From Isoetes taiwanensis (taxonomy: Eukaryota > Streptophyta > Lycopodiopsida > Isoetales > Isoetaceae), in assembly GCA_021234155.1 (NCBI GenBank), contig JAJEKV010000075.1, positions 2,048,001 through 2,112,000 of the forward strand: a DNA stretch of 64,000 nucleotides. Direction: 5' to 3'. This document shows, in pieces, positions 1-11,487 of this stretch (positions are counted from its first letter, which is position 1; each line of letters opens with the position of its first letter). The notes under the pieces are model-generated. The model did not search any database. It was not told the DNA's origin and was given only the letters and a program-made list of their open reading frames with translations. The translations under genes and the position numbers were made by a program.

Positions 1-2480
1 TTGTGCTTAAATCACGTCACGATAAAAGGTATGCTACTAAAATTTGATTAAACATCACGGGACCTTCTTAATTATGGCTCAAAGGGTACTCTTTGCACAT
101 CCTTAATGCTCTAAAGCCCGAGTGCGCACATGGGTGCATCTTGGTTTAGGTGCTAAAAACAATACTTCACGATTAGTTTAGATGATTTAATCTTGACATA
201 TTTATGGAATAGGTCAAGGTGTCCCAAAGGAACAACATTATAAAGGGAAGCGTGGACGGGTTATAGTCGAGATATCTTTAAAAGCGTATGTTCTTTGAAG
301 TATAAAATGTTTGACCGTGTATAGTGCCCAATGCTCACGGGCTTAAACCGGGTTTGCATAAACATGTAATGGGAGGCTGCGGCTCTTGAATATTTGAGGT
401 GCAAAGATGCATGCGGTTTGGGCCCCTAATGGAGCACAACAAACATAAAAAATTGATGGCTTACATAAATTGTGATTAATCTTTTGAGCTCTTATAATTA
501 TTTGGTAAAGGGTGATAAGTAGCGAGTGAAGTTATAGCTTACAGTCGGTTCCTTTCTAGTTTACCCTTCTCGAGGCTAACTCTAGGCGATTGGATTATTT
601 GAGGTAACCAACTTTACTCTTCCAAATATGCTTTCGTATTTTAGTGTTGGATGAAGTCTTGTACAATGGAACACTCTTGATACTACAAGATCGAGAAATT
701 AGAGTTTGCCTTGGACCTCTTAAGGTTTGTATTGAGCTTTCATTAAATCTGGTAAGTACATTAGCGGGGGCACATGGATAAAAACCTTGCAACATGTGTC
801 AAACTTTGATTACTTCTAAACTTGATATGCATTTTTGAGGTATTTGTTAGGCGAGTATCACGCAAGCTAGGCTTTAATGGAAAGAATGGAACTACTTTGA
901 GCTGGTTTTACATACTTTTCACGGTTTGGTGCTTAGTATCGACCATAGAACACCACGACTTAGAATGTTTGAATGGTGGTTGCCTGGAGACAATTGGGTT
1001 TGCATTGTAGCACTTAAAAAAGCAGTCTATGTAAATGCCTCTGACAATTATTATTTTTGATTGTCATATCTTTTTATCTTGAGATAAGCGTATCCTACTC
1101 TTTAAGTAGGTTAAGACGTGGTGTGGCATAGATCTGCACAGAATGTCATTGAAGTTAATCAAATATAGCTTTGATAAAATGTTAGGGCTTAAGACACATA
1201 TGCAGTATTGGGAATGAGTCTTGCATAGCTTGTATAGAATGAGGTTCTTATGGTTCCCCTAGTTTGCTAGGCACTTTATTCGATCCTTATAGTTTAGTTG
1301 TTTGAGATGATTGGTCATCAACAACTGAAAATGGGCAATTCTGTTTAACTCTAAACATGAATATTTGCAGATTTAAAGGCTTAAGAACGTATTTGTCTAA
1401 ATCAGCCCCGGTGAATGGAAATTCTCTTGAGAATGTTGTGTCTTCTCAAGAGAAAGCATGCAATCCATGTGAACACCTTGCGCCTAAGGTAAAAAAGCGT
1501 CTATCAATGTGATTAATATTTAGTTAGTCTTAAAATCTGAAATTTGAGTAAGCATGCTTGCATTCTTTTTAATATGTTGTCTTTTCCATTATGTGAAGGA
1601 AAAAGAGGCGTATGTATGTTCCTTACGAAAATTTGAGCGTGGATCAAATGTATTCTCAATTGAACAAGTTCATGGCGGAGAAAAAGAACAAAAGCAAAGC
1701 GTGAAAGCGTTCATAGGTACTCGGAGAACTACACAAGCACGAAGTTGGACTTAGTGCTAGAGTACTTGTTGAGCAAAAACTCTCGATTAAGCTGCTAGGA
1801 AACTTGACTGGACAAGTAGAAATTTGTGTATCCAGTTGTTTCTTGAAATCGATCGGTTATTCTTGTTGTTTTTGAAAATAATGGGAAATCTTATCAATTT
1901 ATTCTTGGTTAACTCTTCTCAATTTGTTACTTATCAACTTGATTTTAAAATGGGTATTATCTTACAAATAATAGCAGGGCATTTTTCTTATGAATGACAA
2001 TAGGGTGTTATCTCATGAATGATAGCGGGGTATGTTATTTAGAGAGCAGTCGTTATTTGAAGCGAGGGTATGTTATTTGGAATGGAGTATTATTTGTAAC
2101 GAGGTATTATTTGGGTATGATCGAAATAGGGTATCACACGAGCGGCAGGTATTATCTCTTCACGAATGGTAAGAGGGTATGAATTCCATTCTTTGAATGG
2201 GGGGATTGCGACACCGGCTTAATAGGGTATTATCATGCAAATGAGGAAAAGGGGATTGTGGCCAAATACCCCGATTCCAAAAATACATTTTATCCCCTGT
2301 TGTTTGACAGAAAAGGGGGATTTCGTAGGTATTTTGGGGGGGTATTTTCTAGGGTATTGGAGCACCTTTTTCGTTGTGTAATGATACATGTATTCTTGGA
2401 CTTTCGAGTCTGATGGGTCCTAGACTGATTGTGAATGCTTTAACACTATGATAGATTTTCAAAGTACAAGAGACTATACC
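1..2480. other. Non-genic AT-rich stretch
   Basis: I see no credible gene here; the open frames are short and have no recognisable protein. Between about 1940 and 2260 the motif GGTATTAT or GGGTATGTTATTT recurs many times at irregular spacing, which suggests a decayed minisatellite. Two G-rich blocks around 2255-2340 (GGGGATT and its inverse) could be the end of a degraded element. Confidence 0.5.
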
Positions 2481-2489
2481 TTTTGTCAG

Positions 2490-3500
2490 CTATAGCTCTA
2501 CACTTGGGAACACTGGTTGTAGATTTTTAATATGGTTAGTTTTCGTATACCACAATTTTGACTATCTAATAAGATCAAAGTATGAACTTTCTTCTTTAAA
2601 TTATTTCAACCTAAAATGTCCTTTAAATATTTTGGAGAGACAACATTTTGATCATATATAGTTTTTTATGATTTATGTATATTTAAAAACTTTTAAAACT
2701 TAATAAATAATAATATATAATTGATCGTATACAAAACTTAACTGTTCAAAAGATTGGAGTTCTATAATTTTGTAACAACCTCAAAATAATAAAGTTTTAA
2801 CAATTTTTTTTTTTTTTCATTTTGACAAGTTCACGATACATATTAGTCTAGATCATACGTAAGTTTAGTAATTATAATTTAATAATCTTTTTACTTTGTC
2901 AAATCATGTTCATGAGATTTTTAAGATCATTTGTAAGATTACTATTTTAAACTTACTATATATAATCAATATATTATTTGTTATGATGTATGCTACGATT
3001 TGTAAATTGTTAAATCATCACAATCATATTGATTCAATCGCTTATCCAACTATCATGATTCATTTAATTTTTGTAATGGCATATGCTACCAATTTTGAAA
3101 TTGCCAAATCATCATAACAATATTAATTCAACCGCTTATCAGATTACCATGATCCACTTATAAATTATCCTTTTTGCCAAATTTTAAATTTGTTAAATAA
3201 CTAGAAATATAAAATTTATGTTTTAAAATGTTCTATATAAGTGAAAATTAGTGTACAAATCAAATTTATGCTCTGATAACCATCATATTTTTAATTTAAA
3301 GATATAAACTTACAAAATTATTAAAATTAAGATGAATAAAAAAAAAAATTACGTATAATTTTCATAAAGCCAATTTACTAAATATAAATGTGTATATTTT
3401 GTTAAATATCTCATCTTATTGTAAATAGATGCAGGTGAAGGAAAATTAGTATGTTTTACGTAATACACACGCTGATTGTGAGATTTTAGGCGCAAAGATA
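2490..3500 (+). repeat. AT-rich repeat, copy A (uninterrupted)
   Basis: This segment matches 4180-4524 followed by 11849-13050 (copy B) in the same order. Shared blocks include GCTATAGCTCTACACTTGGG, the ATTATTTCAACC region, ACATTTT followed by TAGTTTTTTATG, ACTTTGTCAAA, and GATAACCATCAT. Copy A lacks the Helitron and so acts as the empty target site. The repeat has no coding capacity that I can see; what family it belongs to is unknown. Confidence 0.8.
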
Positions 3501-3559
3501 TGTTGTTCTGATAGTTATAAAAAAATGTCGATTTTACAGATATTTTCTAAGGCCAAAAC

Positions 3560-4187
3560 AATTTATCTTAAGTTTTCAAATAAGGCCTTCAGCCGAATTC
3601 CTTATAATCTAGTATTTGGGTGTTTAAAAAGTGGTAGCAGTGACACTCAATAATTGTTGCGGAAAGGTTATGGCATCCTATCATTCATTAATGCGACACT
3701 TGCTTTTCCATTCTAAGCTCAATATAATATATTTGTAATTTGTTTGTCCATTATGTTTCAATTGGAAGTTATAGACAATGATGGGGGAGTCTTAATACTT
3801 GGGCCAGAAGCCATATCTAGGACAACATTATAAAAAATACTAGCAAGTAATAATGCGTTTGGAGTCTTCATTTTAAAACTAAAAAATGTCGTGATAGATA
3901 GTCATGATATAGGTTTTGCATATAGATATGCTTGTTGACACATGATCAAGAGAAACAATTTTCCATGAAGACTCATTCAAGTTCCATCATGCTCCCTATG
4001 TTGGTTGGAAAAAATAAGGTGCTTCTATATTCCAAAATATGATGAAGTGCGTGATGCTTTTCCTAGCTTCAAATTTTACTTTGAGAATAGATTTATGCCC
4101 CCTTCCTCTACTTCCGAGCCAGCCACCCAACAACAGGAGGCAGGTTGGGTTGCTGTAGACGATGCTCGTCTTCAATGTCAGCTATAG
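3560..4187. other. Unassigned spacer with a 60-codon open frame
   Basis: This is the spacer between repeat copies A and B. A plus-strand frame at 4005-4187 encodes 60 residues, with a Pro/Ser/Gln-rich second half. It runs straight into the start of repeat copy B (the GTCAGCTATAGCTC block), so it is probably chance or part of the repeat. No domain is recognised. Confidence 0.3.
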
Positions 4188-4524
4188 CTCTACACTTGGG
4201 GATATTGGGTTGTAGGTTTTTTTGGCCAATATCAATTTCTATAGCGATGCCGTCAGCAATGAAGAGAGGTTAGTTTCTGTATACCTTTTAAAGATTAGTT
4301 TTAGGTTAAAATTAATTAAAAGATTTATTTTATGTTGTAATGACCATTTTGTAGATAGTTGATTATTGATGTAATAAATATTTAATTAATTTTCAACAAC
4401 TTGATTATTTACTTGATCAATATTAAACTATCTAATATGATTAAACTATAAACTTTATTATTTAAATTATTTCAACCTTAAATATCCTCTAAATATTTTC
4501 AAGAGACAACATTTTAATAAACTA
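4180..4524 (+). repeat. AT-rich repeat, copy B, left part
   Basis: This is the left portion of the second copy of the repeat seen at 2490-3500. It stops in ...AATAAACTA directly at the Helitron terminus and resumes at 11849 with TAGTTTTTTATG. In copy A these two flanks are contiguous. Confidence 0.8.
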
Positions 4525-4556
4525 CTAGAAAGGGCCCGGCGGCTGTAGGGCCCTTT
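4525..4556 (-). terminator. Helitron 3' terminal hairpin and CTAG
   Basis: A perfect 9-bp stem, AAAGGGCCC (4529-4537) with GGGCCCTTT (4548-4556), encloses a 10-nt loop. CTAG (4525-4528) follows directly on the minus strand. A hairpin plus CTRR is the defining 3' end of Helitrons, where it stops rolling-circle transfer. Confidence 0.93.
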
Positions 4557-4559
4557 TGC

Positions 4560-4830
4560 TCCTTTCCTCGGCTTCGGCCGGCCTCTCGGCCCGGCCTTCG
4601 CCTCGGTTTGGGCCCACCCATGTGCCCTATCTCCTATCTCTTCCCTAAAGGGCCCGGCCTGACGGCGACGGCCGGGCCCTTTTCTCTCGCATCCGTTCCT
4701 CGGCTTGGCCCCTCCGGGGCCTCGCCTCGGGTTGGGTCGACCCACGTGACCTTTTCTGTTACACCCTTCCTCGGCTTGGCTCCTCTGGGGCCTCGCCTCG
4801 GTTTGGAGGCCGGGCCCCCTCTTTTTTTTA
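4560..4830. repeat. GC-rich tandem repeats in Helitron 3' tail
   Basis: Three imperfect units carry TCCTCGGCTT...CCTCGCCTCGG (near 4563, 4696 and 4768). Their GC content is far above that of the flanks. Open frames on both strands here are a by-product of the composition and show no protein domain. Confidence 0.75.
4647..4682 (-). repeat. Second, internal Helitron-like hairpin
   Basis: A perfect 12-bp stem, AAAGGGCCCGGC (4647-4658) with GCCGGGCCCTTT (4671-4682), encloses a 12-nt loop. Nine base pairs are identical to the terminal hairpin about 120 bp away. It is followed by AGGG rather than CTRR, so it is not a canonical end. It looks like a duplicated or superseded terminator. Confidence 0.8.
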
Positions 4831-6346
4831 TCTCATTGTTACTCACATCTATTACTACTTTCAAAGTATCACGCATTGGGAGCTTAGTACATCTACTATG
4901 AATTTTAAAGGCTACTCACATATACTACACCCCAGAAGACTTGACATTCTTATTTGTATTTGTTAGCAATTCCAACATATACATCCATGAGGACCCATAG
5001 CACTTCTTAATTGCTGAATATTTTATTCACATGAGTGCCTCTTTATATACAACATTTGGAGTGTATATTCGGTGGTCTTTTAAGCAATGCACCACGGCGT
5101 GATGTCTCTTCGACCCGCGATTTTGACTCCGTTTTGTGAAGTGCATCTTGAGAGGGACGTAAAAAGTTGTCCATCGCGTGAAAACTAAGCGGCAAGTAAA
5201 ATAACGGTCTCCAAAGATTGGCCTTAGGACTTATTGATCGTCATTGAGAATGCTAAGCGGATTGGGTATTGTCTCCTTGTGAAGGGTATGTGTGAATCGG
5301 ATAGGCGTCAAGTTGATCTTTGGCAATAGGACTGGGGTGCCTTTGAATTAGCGTGACTATCTCCGCTTGTGGGATTCTCTGCGTTAACGTGTGTAATGCG
5401 TGGCGTGTTCCGTTGCATAGGCCTCCTTGTGGATACATGTTTCTAAGTAGCATTACTATTGCTCCCACCTTGATATTGAGCTTGTGAGGTGGCGGTCCGG
5501 AAGAAGCGTGAGGTGATTGATGAATTCAATCGGAAAATTCTGATGTCCTCTTCATCTTCCATGTTGAGAGTATCAATACCAATATATGTGTGCAAGTCTC
5601 CATGCAATCTTTGCAAAGTCTTGTCACTAAGGTTTAGTGTATCTTCATTTTTGGAGAGGCGGTATAGATTTCTCGAATAAAGCGTTCCATGTTAGGCTGG
5701 GTCTATACTTGTTCCAAACACCTCATCGATTATATTATTTTTCGCAATACATTTGCTTGGTAGCTCAACAACGTCTTCGGGGCGTGGGCTCGTCATTCAT
5801 CGTTCTTAGTTCCCAAGCTTTAGCAAGTATTGATCCATTCTTTTTCATCTTATTGGACCGCGTAAGTTCGTTGTCAACTTAAAAGTCTTGAAGTGTTTCC
5901 ATAGGGGGTTGCTCTTGACACATTTTGCAAGAATCTCCATCTTCTTGGCTCGTTTGATTACTGGCAATTGTTGCCTGAAATCACCGCCAGCTAATACTAT
6001 CATTCCTCCAAATGGTCTAGGGTCTCACTTGAATTTCCTTCAAAGGCAAAGTATCTATGGGCGTGAGTCGTCGGAATGTGTCATACTTAATTCATCCCAC
6101 ACCAAAAGTGTTGCTTTTCTTATTCTATCTGCCTGTTTGCTCGTGGCACGCAGATCGGACGTTGCTTCAGATGTCAGGTTTAGCGGGAGCTTGAACGTAG
6201 AGTGTACTGTATGGGCTCCCTTGAGCAAAAGGCTCGCTATGCCTGTCCATGCAACTGCAATAACACCGAGCTCTCTTCCTCTTAACATGCTGATAATTGT
6301 ATTGAAGACGAACGTTTTTCCAGAACCGCCGGGACCGTCCACGTTT

Positions 6347-6667
6347 GGGTAAAAGCATGTTAGGGTGTACCACTTTTGGAACCTGCAAAAGTACATACAC
6401 TAGGTACTTTAGAACTGGGTACTTTCTCATTTTTCTTTTCATTAAAACTAGTACAAAAGTTCAAAATAAAAGTCAAGGACGTGTTAATATTCAAAGTTAT
6501 GATAAATATAATGCTATCGAAGACCAAAATATATATAAAAGTTCTAAAATGTACCTTTTATTGACATATTACACAGGTACCCAGTACCTAGTCCTGAGTA
6601 CCTTTTTAGGTACTTTTTTGGTCACTAAATAATACTTTTTAAGGGACACCCTAACATGCTTTTACCC
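6347..6667. mobile_element. 321-bp TIR element inside Helitron helicase
   Basis: Perfect 22-bp terminal inverted repeats (6347-6368 and 6646-6667), beginning GGGTAAAAGCATG, are flanked by GTTT on both sides (6343-6346 and 6668-6671). There is no internal gene. The motif GGTAC(TTT) is repeated in inverted orientation in both subterminal regions. Removing the element plus one GTTT brings the interrupted frame into register through Walker A, which confirms both ends. A 4-bp duplication with GGGTAA ends does not match the commonest plant MITE superfamilies. Confidence 0.88.
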
Positions 6668-9569
6668 GTTTATGCATAAACTTGATGGTTGCACCCCGTC
6701 AATTGCATAAAGGATAGCATCAGCTATTTCTTTTTGGTCTGGAGTTAATTTTGCATATCGCTCATCCCCTTTAGCCTTTTCAAAGGCCACGTCGAGTGGC
6801 TCGCCAACTGTTGTGTTATGGTGCAGAGTCAGCTTTGGTTCTGGAAGTTGATTCAATTGACAACTTGTCCCATTTGCAAGAAAAATTTCATTCATGGATA
6901 GCAATGCTGCATTGTATGCATCTTCCTCTGGCATGTCACGGGCATAATCCTCTGCTAAATGACGTTTGAACTTCTCCCACAGGTTCAGTGGATCCGAGGG
7001 AGGTCCATATATCTTGATAAAAGCGAGCGTTTGGGCGCAATTGGGTAGGCATCTGAAAAGTAATTGCATCGTCAAGCGTTCTCTCCCAATCTGCATCATC
7101 TGCCAATAGCCCGAGTTGCTTTGCCGTCTCGTGAAATGTAGCGCATTGCTTTCCATCGACATTTTTCATGTCTTCGAAGCTAGTGATCCCTCTTCTGTGT
7201 AGCAGTAAAAGGCGCAAGTAATATCTCTCCATGTCCTTTGGGCTCACATTATACATCCTCGAAATCAGCTTATATTTGCCCTCTCTTATTTTCCAAATGC
7301 CCTCGCCCCTTATGAATGTATAATGGTGGGGGATTTCCGGATATGTGTATTGTCGAGCATTCACGTCTATTTTATTTAGCTCGAACCAAGCGGTGAGCAT
7401 CGTGTGTTTTGTTGCAGCACGCTCCAAGGCAATCCGTTCCTGGCCTTCTTCATAGTATACCATTTGTGCATTAGGTAAGTGAGCGGGTAACCTATGCGAT
7501 TATGTGGGAGGTGTGGTGCATTTTGTAACCATCGTTCTCCACATTGCTTCAGTGCGTAAATGTATCTCGCATCGAGGAATCTTGTATCTCATCCCAATTA
7601 TATGTGGGCGTGTTTTGTATCACGGGTGAGCGGTCAACTTAATGCTTGCTTTCGATGCGTGGCCTTTATGAATATACTTGAAAATATATTTTATGCTTGC
7701 AATACTAAAACAACATTCCACATTTATATGGCGGTCGTTTTACGCAAGAGGTAGGGATTGTATGGGACAACCATCTTTGTTGTCTATCGTTCGATTCCCT
7801 TGCTCATATTGTATGCCCGGTAGCGTCGTCACGTACTCACGGATATCCATTCTCTTTGATTGATGTGCTTTGTAAAGGCTTTGGAAAACCTTTGGAACAT
7901 TCCATCATTCCATTTTTTCATTTAACTTCATGCACGGGGCCACATGGTCCATGCACCATGCATTTCTTCACAATTTAAATTTACCTTCGGGGTTCTCAAT
8001 GGAGTGCGTATCTACTCGCACTTGTGATCTTATCAATATCATAAGCTATCGTATTTTATCTGCTTGTTCCATTATTAGGAGCATATGGCGATGTGGCAAA
8101 CCTAAACTTTTGATATTGATTGTATATGTATAGGCTTTAACTTTTCGAAGAATATCTGGATTCTAAAATATCATAAAGGATTGCCATCAACCGTGTGGTA
8201 TACACGGCGACCGCGTCTGGTCTATCCTCACGGTGATTGGCCCTTTTCTAGGTTGTCTTTTATCTCGGGCCAATTCCGTTGCATGTAATTATAACTAATA
8301 TATCGGCCTTCCCAAATCTTGACCCGATTGCCATAGAGTCTTGATAGTTTTGTTCCATGGCTTCGTTTGCCACCAATGAGCGATGGCGGTAAGATGATCA
8401 ATCTCCCGACCCGGTGCCCCGTGCCTGCCTCATGGTTCACGTGGTCGATGAGGCCATCGTACATCTCATTTCAATTTCTTTTGGTTGAATCTGCGTAGAA
8501 GTTCAAGGTGTTAGCCTCTATCCTTTACGTAGGCATCGACTATGAACTTTGTTGTGTCAATCTCCCCGCAATAGGGGATTGAAAGCAAACTTAAGGTCGT
8601 CGGCATATACGTGTTCGTCAATTGTGCTTAGTCTATACAAATAATCTTTTAACATGGACACATTTTGCCTCGATCGGCTTGAAGAAGCGCCTACTTGATT
8701 TCTCATGTTCATTTCCCATCCTTTGTGGCGGAGCGGTAACAATGGGTAAGTCGAACATCGATGTAAGATTTAGTGATGGCAATATTTCTTAAGCCGCCGC
8801 CTCTTTGATGGATGCATATATCTCTCCATTGAAAGGTGGCTCGCCATCCGGATTTACAAAGATCCGCAGCTGACTTCATTAGCGTATGCGGGATTATATC
8901 TTAAAGTCCAGCCTGTTCTATTGTCATTGAAATACATCCTTATTACGCATGCTCATTTGATCGGCGTGCATTGTCTTCCACCTCGTGCATCATATGCAAA
9001 GCTTGCGCCAAATGGGTTTACTGATCCTTATTTGTAAGTCAAGTTGCCTCATAAGGTCCATGTCACACTCTACATTGTGCACGTTTTGTGCACGTTCTTC
9101 GTTCGCGTACTCCATGTCTAGGATATACAATTGAGCATATTTGGTGGTACATTATCGCCGGGGTGAAGCGGGCCCATCTATGGTACATCCGGGTAGTGGA
9201 TCTTAAAGCAATATGGGCCCGTGTGCTTTGAAATGTTGTATGTCTGCTCCAAATGATACAAATGCCAATGCATTATTGTAAATCCTGATATGGGACTTGA
9301 ACTCTTTGCTTTTTGGATGATCTCCAATGAGCAGCTGGTATAGCAAGTGTGGCATTGCTGTCAAAGGGGGGAGGCTAACTTTGCCATCATAACAACACTT
9401 TGTATCATCGTTCTTAAATGCTAGAGCATGGCGGTGCTTGCACTCGGTCCGATTCTCCCATGATGATGGGCCTCGGCGTGCATTGAATGGTCAGTTCGGG
9501 CTATTCTATAAGTTGAAGGATTATCTCGGTTTGCCCGTCTTTGTTGAGCCTCTACAGCCAACCTTTCAA

Positions 9570-10262
9570 CATGCTCCTCCTCTGTCTCCCCCTGTCGTGC
9601 CATAGACCTGCTGGCCGCCATTGCCTCTGTCTGGTGGGCTAGCCTAACAGCACGCTCCTCGTCTGTCTCTCCCTGCCGTGCCATGAACCTCTTTGGGCTG
9701 CCACTTGTCTCTGGCGTGGTGGGCCCGACCCTAAAGACTGCAGCTCCTCCTCGTCTCTCCACGTCGGTCGGCGGACTGCTTTGACGCCACTCGCTTCTTC
9801 TGTCTGGTGGGCCAGCCTAGCAGCCCGCTCCTCCTCTGTTTCCCCCTGTCGTGCCGTGGATCTGGCGGGCCCCGCACCTCTGCGTGATGGGCCAGCCTGG
9901 CAGTTCCTCCCTCTGTTTCCCCTGTCGTTACGCGTGGACTGGCGGGTACGCCATTGCCTGGTGGTCTGGTCGCCCGACCTGTAACCGGCTCCTCCTCTGT
10001 TTCCCATAACTTTAGTGTGGGCTGGACTGGCTTTGGCCCTTACTGCCTCTGCATGGTGGGTCGACCCTGCGACCGCGGCTCCTCCTCTGTTTCCCCCTGT
10101 CGTGCCGTGGACCTGCTGGCTGCCACTTCCTCTGCGTGGTGGGCCAGCCTAGCAGCACGCTCCTCCTCTGTTTCCCCAATGGTGCCATGGGCCTGGCTGT
10201 GGCTGCCACTTCTTCACGCATGGTGGGTCAACCTAACGACCGCGGCTCCTCCTCTGTTTTTG
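9570..10262 (-). repeat. Coding tandem repeats in RepHel N-terminus
   Basis: Units of about 81-90 bp begin with TCCTCCTCTGTTTCCCC on the plus strand (near 9574, 9829, 9905, 9991, 10080, 10161 and 10247). On the minus strand they encode about 27 residues of the form ARQGETEEERAARLAHQ, rich in Glu and Arg and probably helical. Copy-to-copy slippage probably caused some of the frameshifts. Open frames on the plus strand here are shadows. Confidence 0.8.
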
Positions 10263-10544
10263 TCTATTCTTTATTTCGCCCTTCTATTTCTTTAAGCCCC
10301 CCGACTCTGTCCAACCTTGCTTGTCGCTCCTCTGGTGTCTCTGTTGCGAGCAATCGTTGTCTTCTATTTTGGTATCTTTCTCTATCCCGGGCGCGCCTAG
10401 CTTCCTGCTCCTCTAATGTCTCCTCTTTTCGTTTGCGTGGCATTGTTTTATTTTTAGCTTTTTTTATCGACTATATGTTCTGCACAAACAATATATAAAA
10501 GCGTGGTTAGAATAGCGGTTTTGGAGCATTTTAAAAAGTTTTTA

Positions 10545-11110
10545 ACCAAAAGTTTCTATACCTGGATATGACACCTATCCATGATTATTGAAAACACTGC
10601 AAAATATCAAGCCTATACTTTCTCTTTTGGGCCTCAAAGCCTGTTATTGCATACTCTAAAAAAGTTTCTATTTCTCAGCATTCCATCTATCTATGATCAT
10701 TCAAAACACTTCAAAAGATCAAGAAATGCTTATTTTAACTACAAACCTAAACACTACTGGGGTTCCCCAAAACATTACAAAACATTTATTCTAATTACAC
10801 ACCTAAACTTTCTTTTTTGGGCGTCAACCGCTATCAGGGCACTATTCTAGAAAAGTTTCTATTTCTGGACATATCACCTATTTATGATCATTGAAACCAC
10901 TGTAAAATATCAAGGGAACACTACAAAATCTTATAAAACACTTATTCTAACAGCATGCTTAAACTTTCTATTTTGGGTCTCAAGCAAGCTTCTATTTTTA
11001 GACATTCCATCTATCCATGATGATTCAAAACACTGCAAAACATCAGGAAATGTTTATGCTAACTACATGCTAAAACTTTTTATTTTGGGCCTTAAGCGCT
11101 AAAACTTTCT
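10545..11110. repeat. Tandem repeats upstream of RepHel
   Basis: About four imperfect units of 115-190 bp start near 10549, 10665, 10852 and 10988. Each holds GTTTCTATTTCT, CATCTATCCATGAT, AAAACACTGCAAAA and CTTTCTTTTTTGGGC variants. They lie between the RepHel start and the Helitron 5' end, so they belong to its upstream region. Confidence 0.7.
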
Positions 11111-11384
11111 ACTTTGGGGCCCAGCCACTCTCAGGACCGCACTAACCGTTAGTTGTTAGCGGGACGGGCGTTCCAGAACTAAAGTGTCAAATGGAGCACC
11201 TCTAGGTGTCTTTCTGCTATATTCCAACACTTGGAAATGCTCTCCACACTTTTGGTTCAACCAACGCGTTCCCTCCTACTATCCCGCAGGACTTGTGAAC
11301 GGCACCCCACACTTTCTTATTAAAAAGTAGGGGGCCCCCCCCCACCACCTTAACTATTTGTGAAGTTCCAATTATTTAACAAAT

Positions 11385-11452
11385 TGATGCTTAGCCTAGT
11401 GGTAAGGATGTAGGGCTCGGGGGGCAATGAGCAGGGTTCGAATCCCCCACAA
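11385..11452 (+). repeat. tRNA-like (SINE-head) sequence
   Basis: An A-box match, TTAGCCTAGTGGTAAGG (11391-11407), and a B-box match, GGGTTCGAATCCCCC (11434-11448), have tRNA-like spacing. No acceptor stem closes around them, so this is a tRNA-derived SINE head or internal pol III promoter rather than a working tRNA. It lies within the Helitron on the opposite strand to RepHel. Confidence 0.7.
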
Positions 11453-11487
11453 AACAGGAAAATTTTTGAAAAGGGTTAAGAATATTT

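Larger units (their letters stand above)
5027..10443 (-). pseudogene. Helitron Rep/helicase (RepHel), frameshifted
   Basis: This gene encodes the rolling-circle transposase. ATG at 10443 opens MPRKRKEETLEEQEARRARD, a charged N-terminus, followed by repeats to about 9570. The Rep domain lies around 7660-8300: NWPEI (about 8263), GLPHRHMLL carrying the HxH metal site (about 8080), DIDKI (about 8035), WVVPYNPYLL (about 7740) and KYIFKYIHKG with the catalytic tyrosines (about 7680). The Pif1-type helicase follows: DGPGGSGKT Walker A (about 6325), WDE (about 6080), PFGGMIVLAGGDFRQ (about 5990), LTTNLR (about 5870), FSMTINKS (about 5240) and LFTSLSRCTS (about 5150). It ends NVVYKEALM and a stop at 5027. 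One helicase CAA codon is now TAA, several frameshifts are present, and a 321-bp element splits Walker A. The gene is inactive. Confidence 0.92.

Noticed and set aside
3265-3295. Possible minus-strand primer-binding site in repeat copy A (and near 12835 in copy B)
   Set aside because: GCTCTGATAACCATC resembles the reverse of TGGTATCAGAGC but has an extra base in both copies and no LTR boundary beside it.
4467-4901. Three overlapping open frames of 80-97 codons in GC-rich DNA
   Set aside because: They arise from the tandem GC-rich tail of the Helitron, are open on both strands and encode only Pro/Gly/Arg-rich low-complexity sequence.
5888-6352. 154-codon plus-strand frame
   Set aside because: The minus strand here encodes recognisable helicase motifs, so this frame is a shadow.
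9781-10498. Plus-strand open frames opposite the RepHel N-terminus
   Set aside because: They are antisense shadows of the coding repeats on the minus strand.
11385-11452. Functional tRNA gene
   Set aside because: A and B boxes are good, but no acceptor stem pairs around them.
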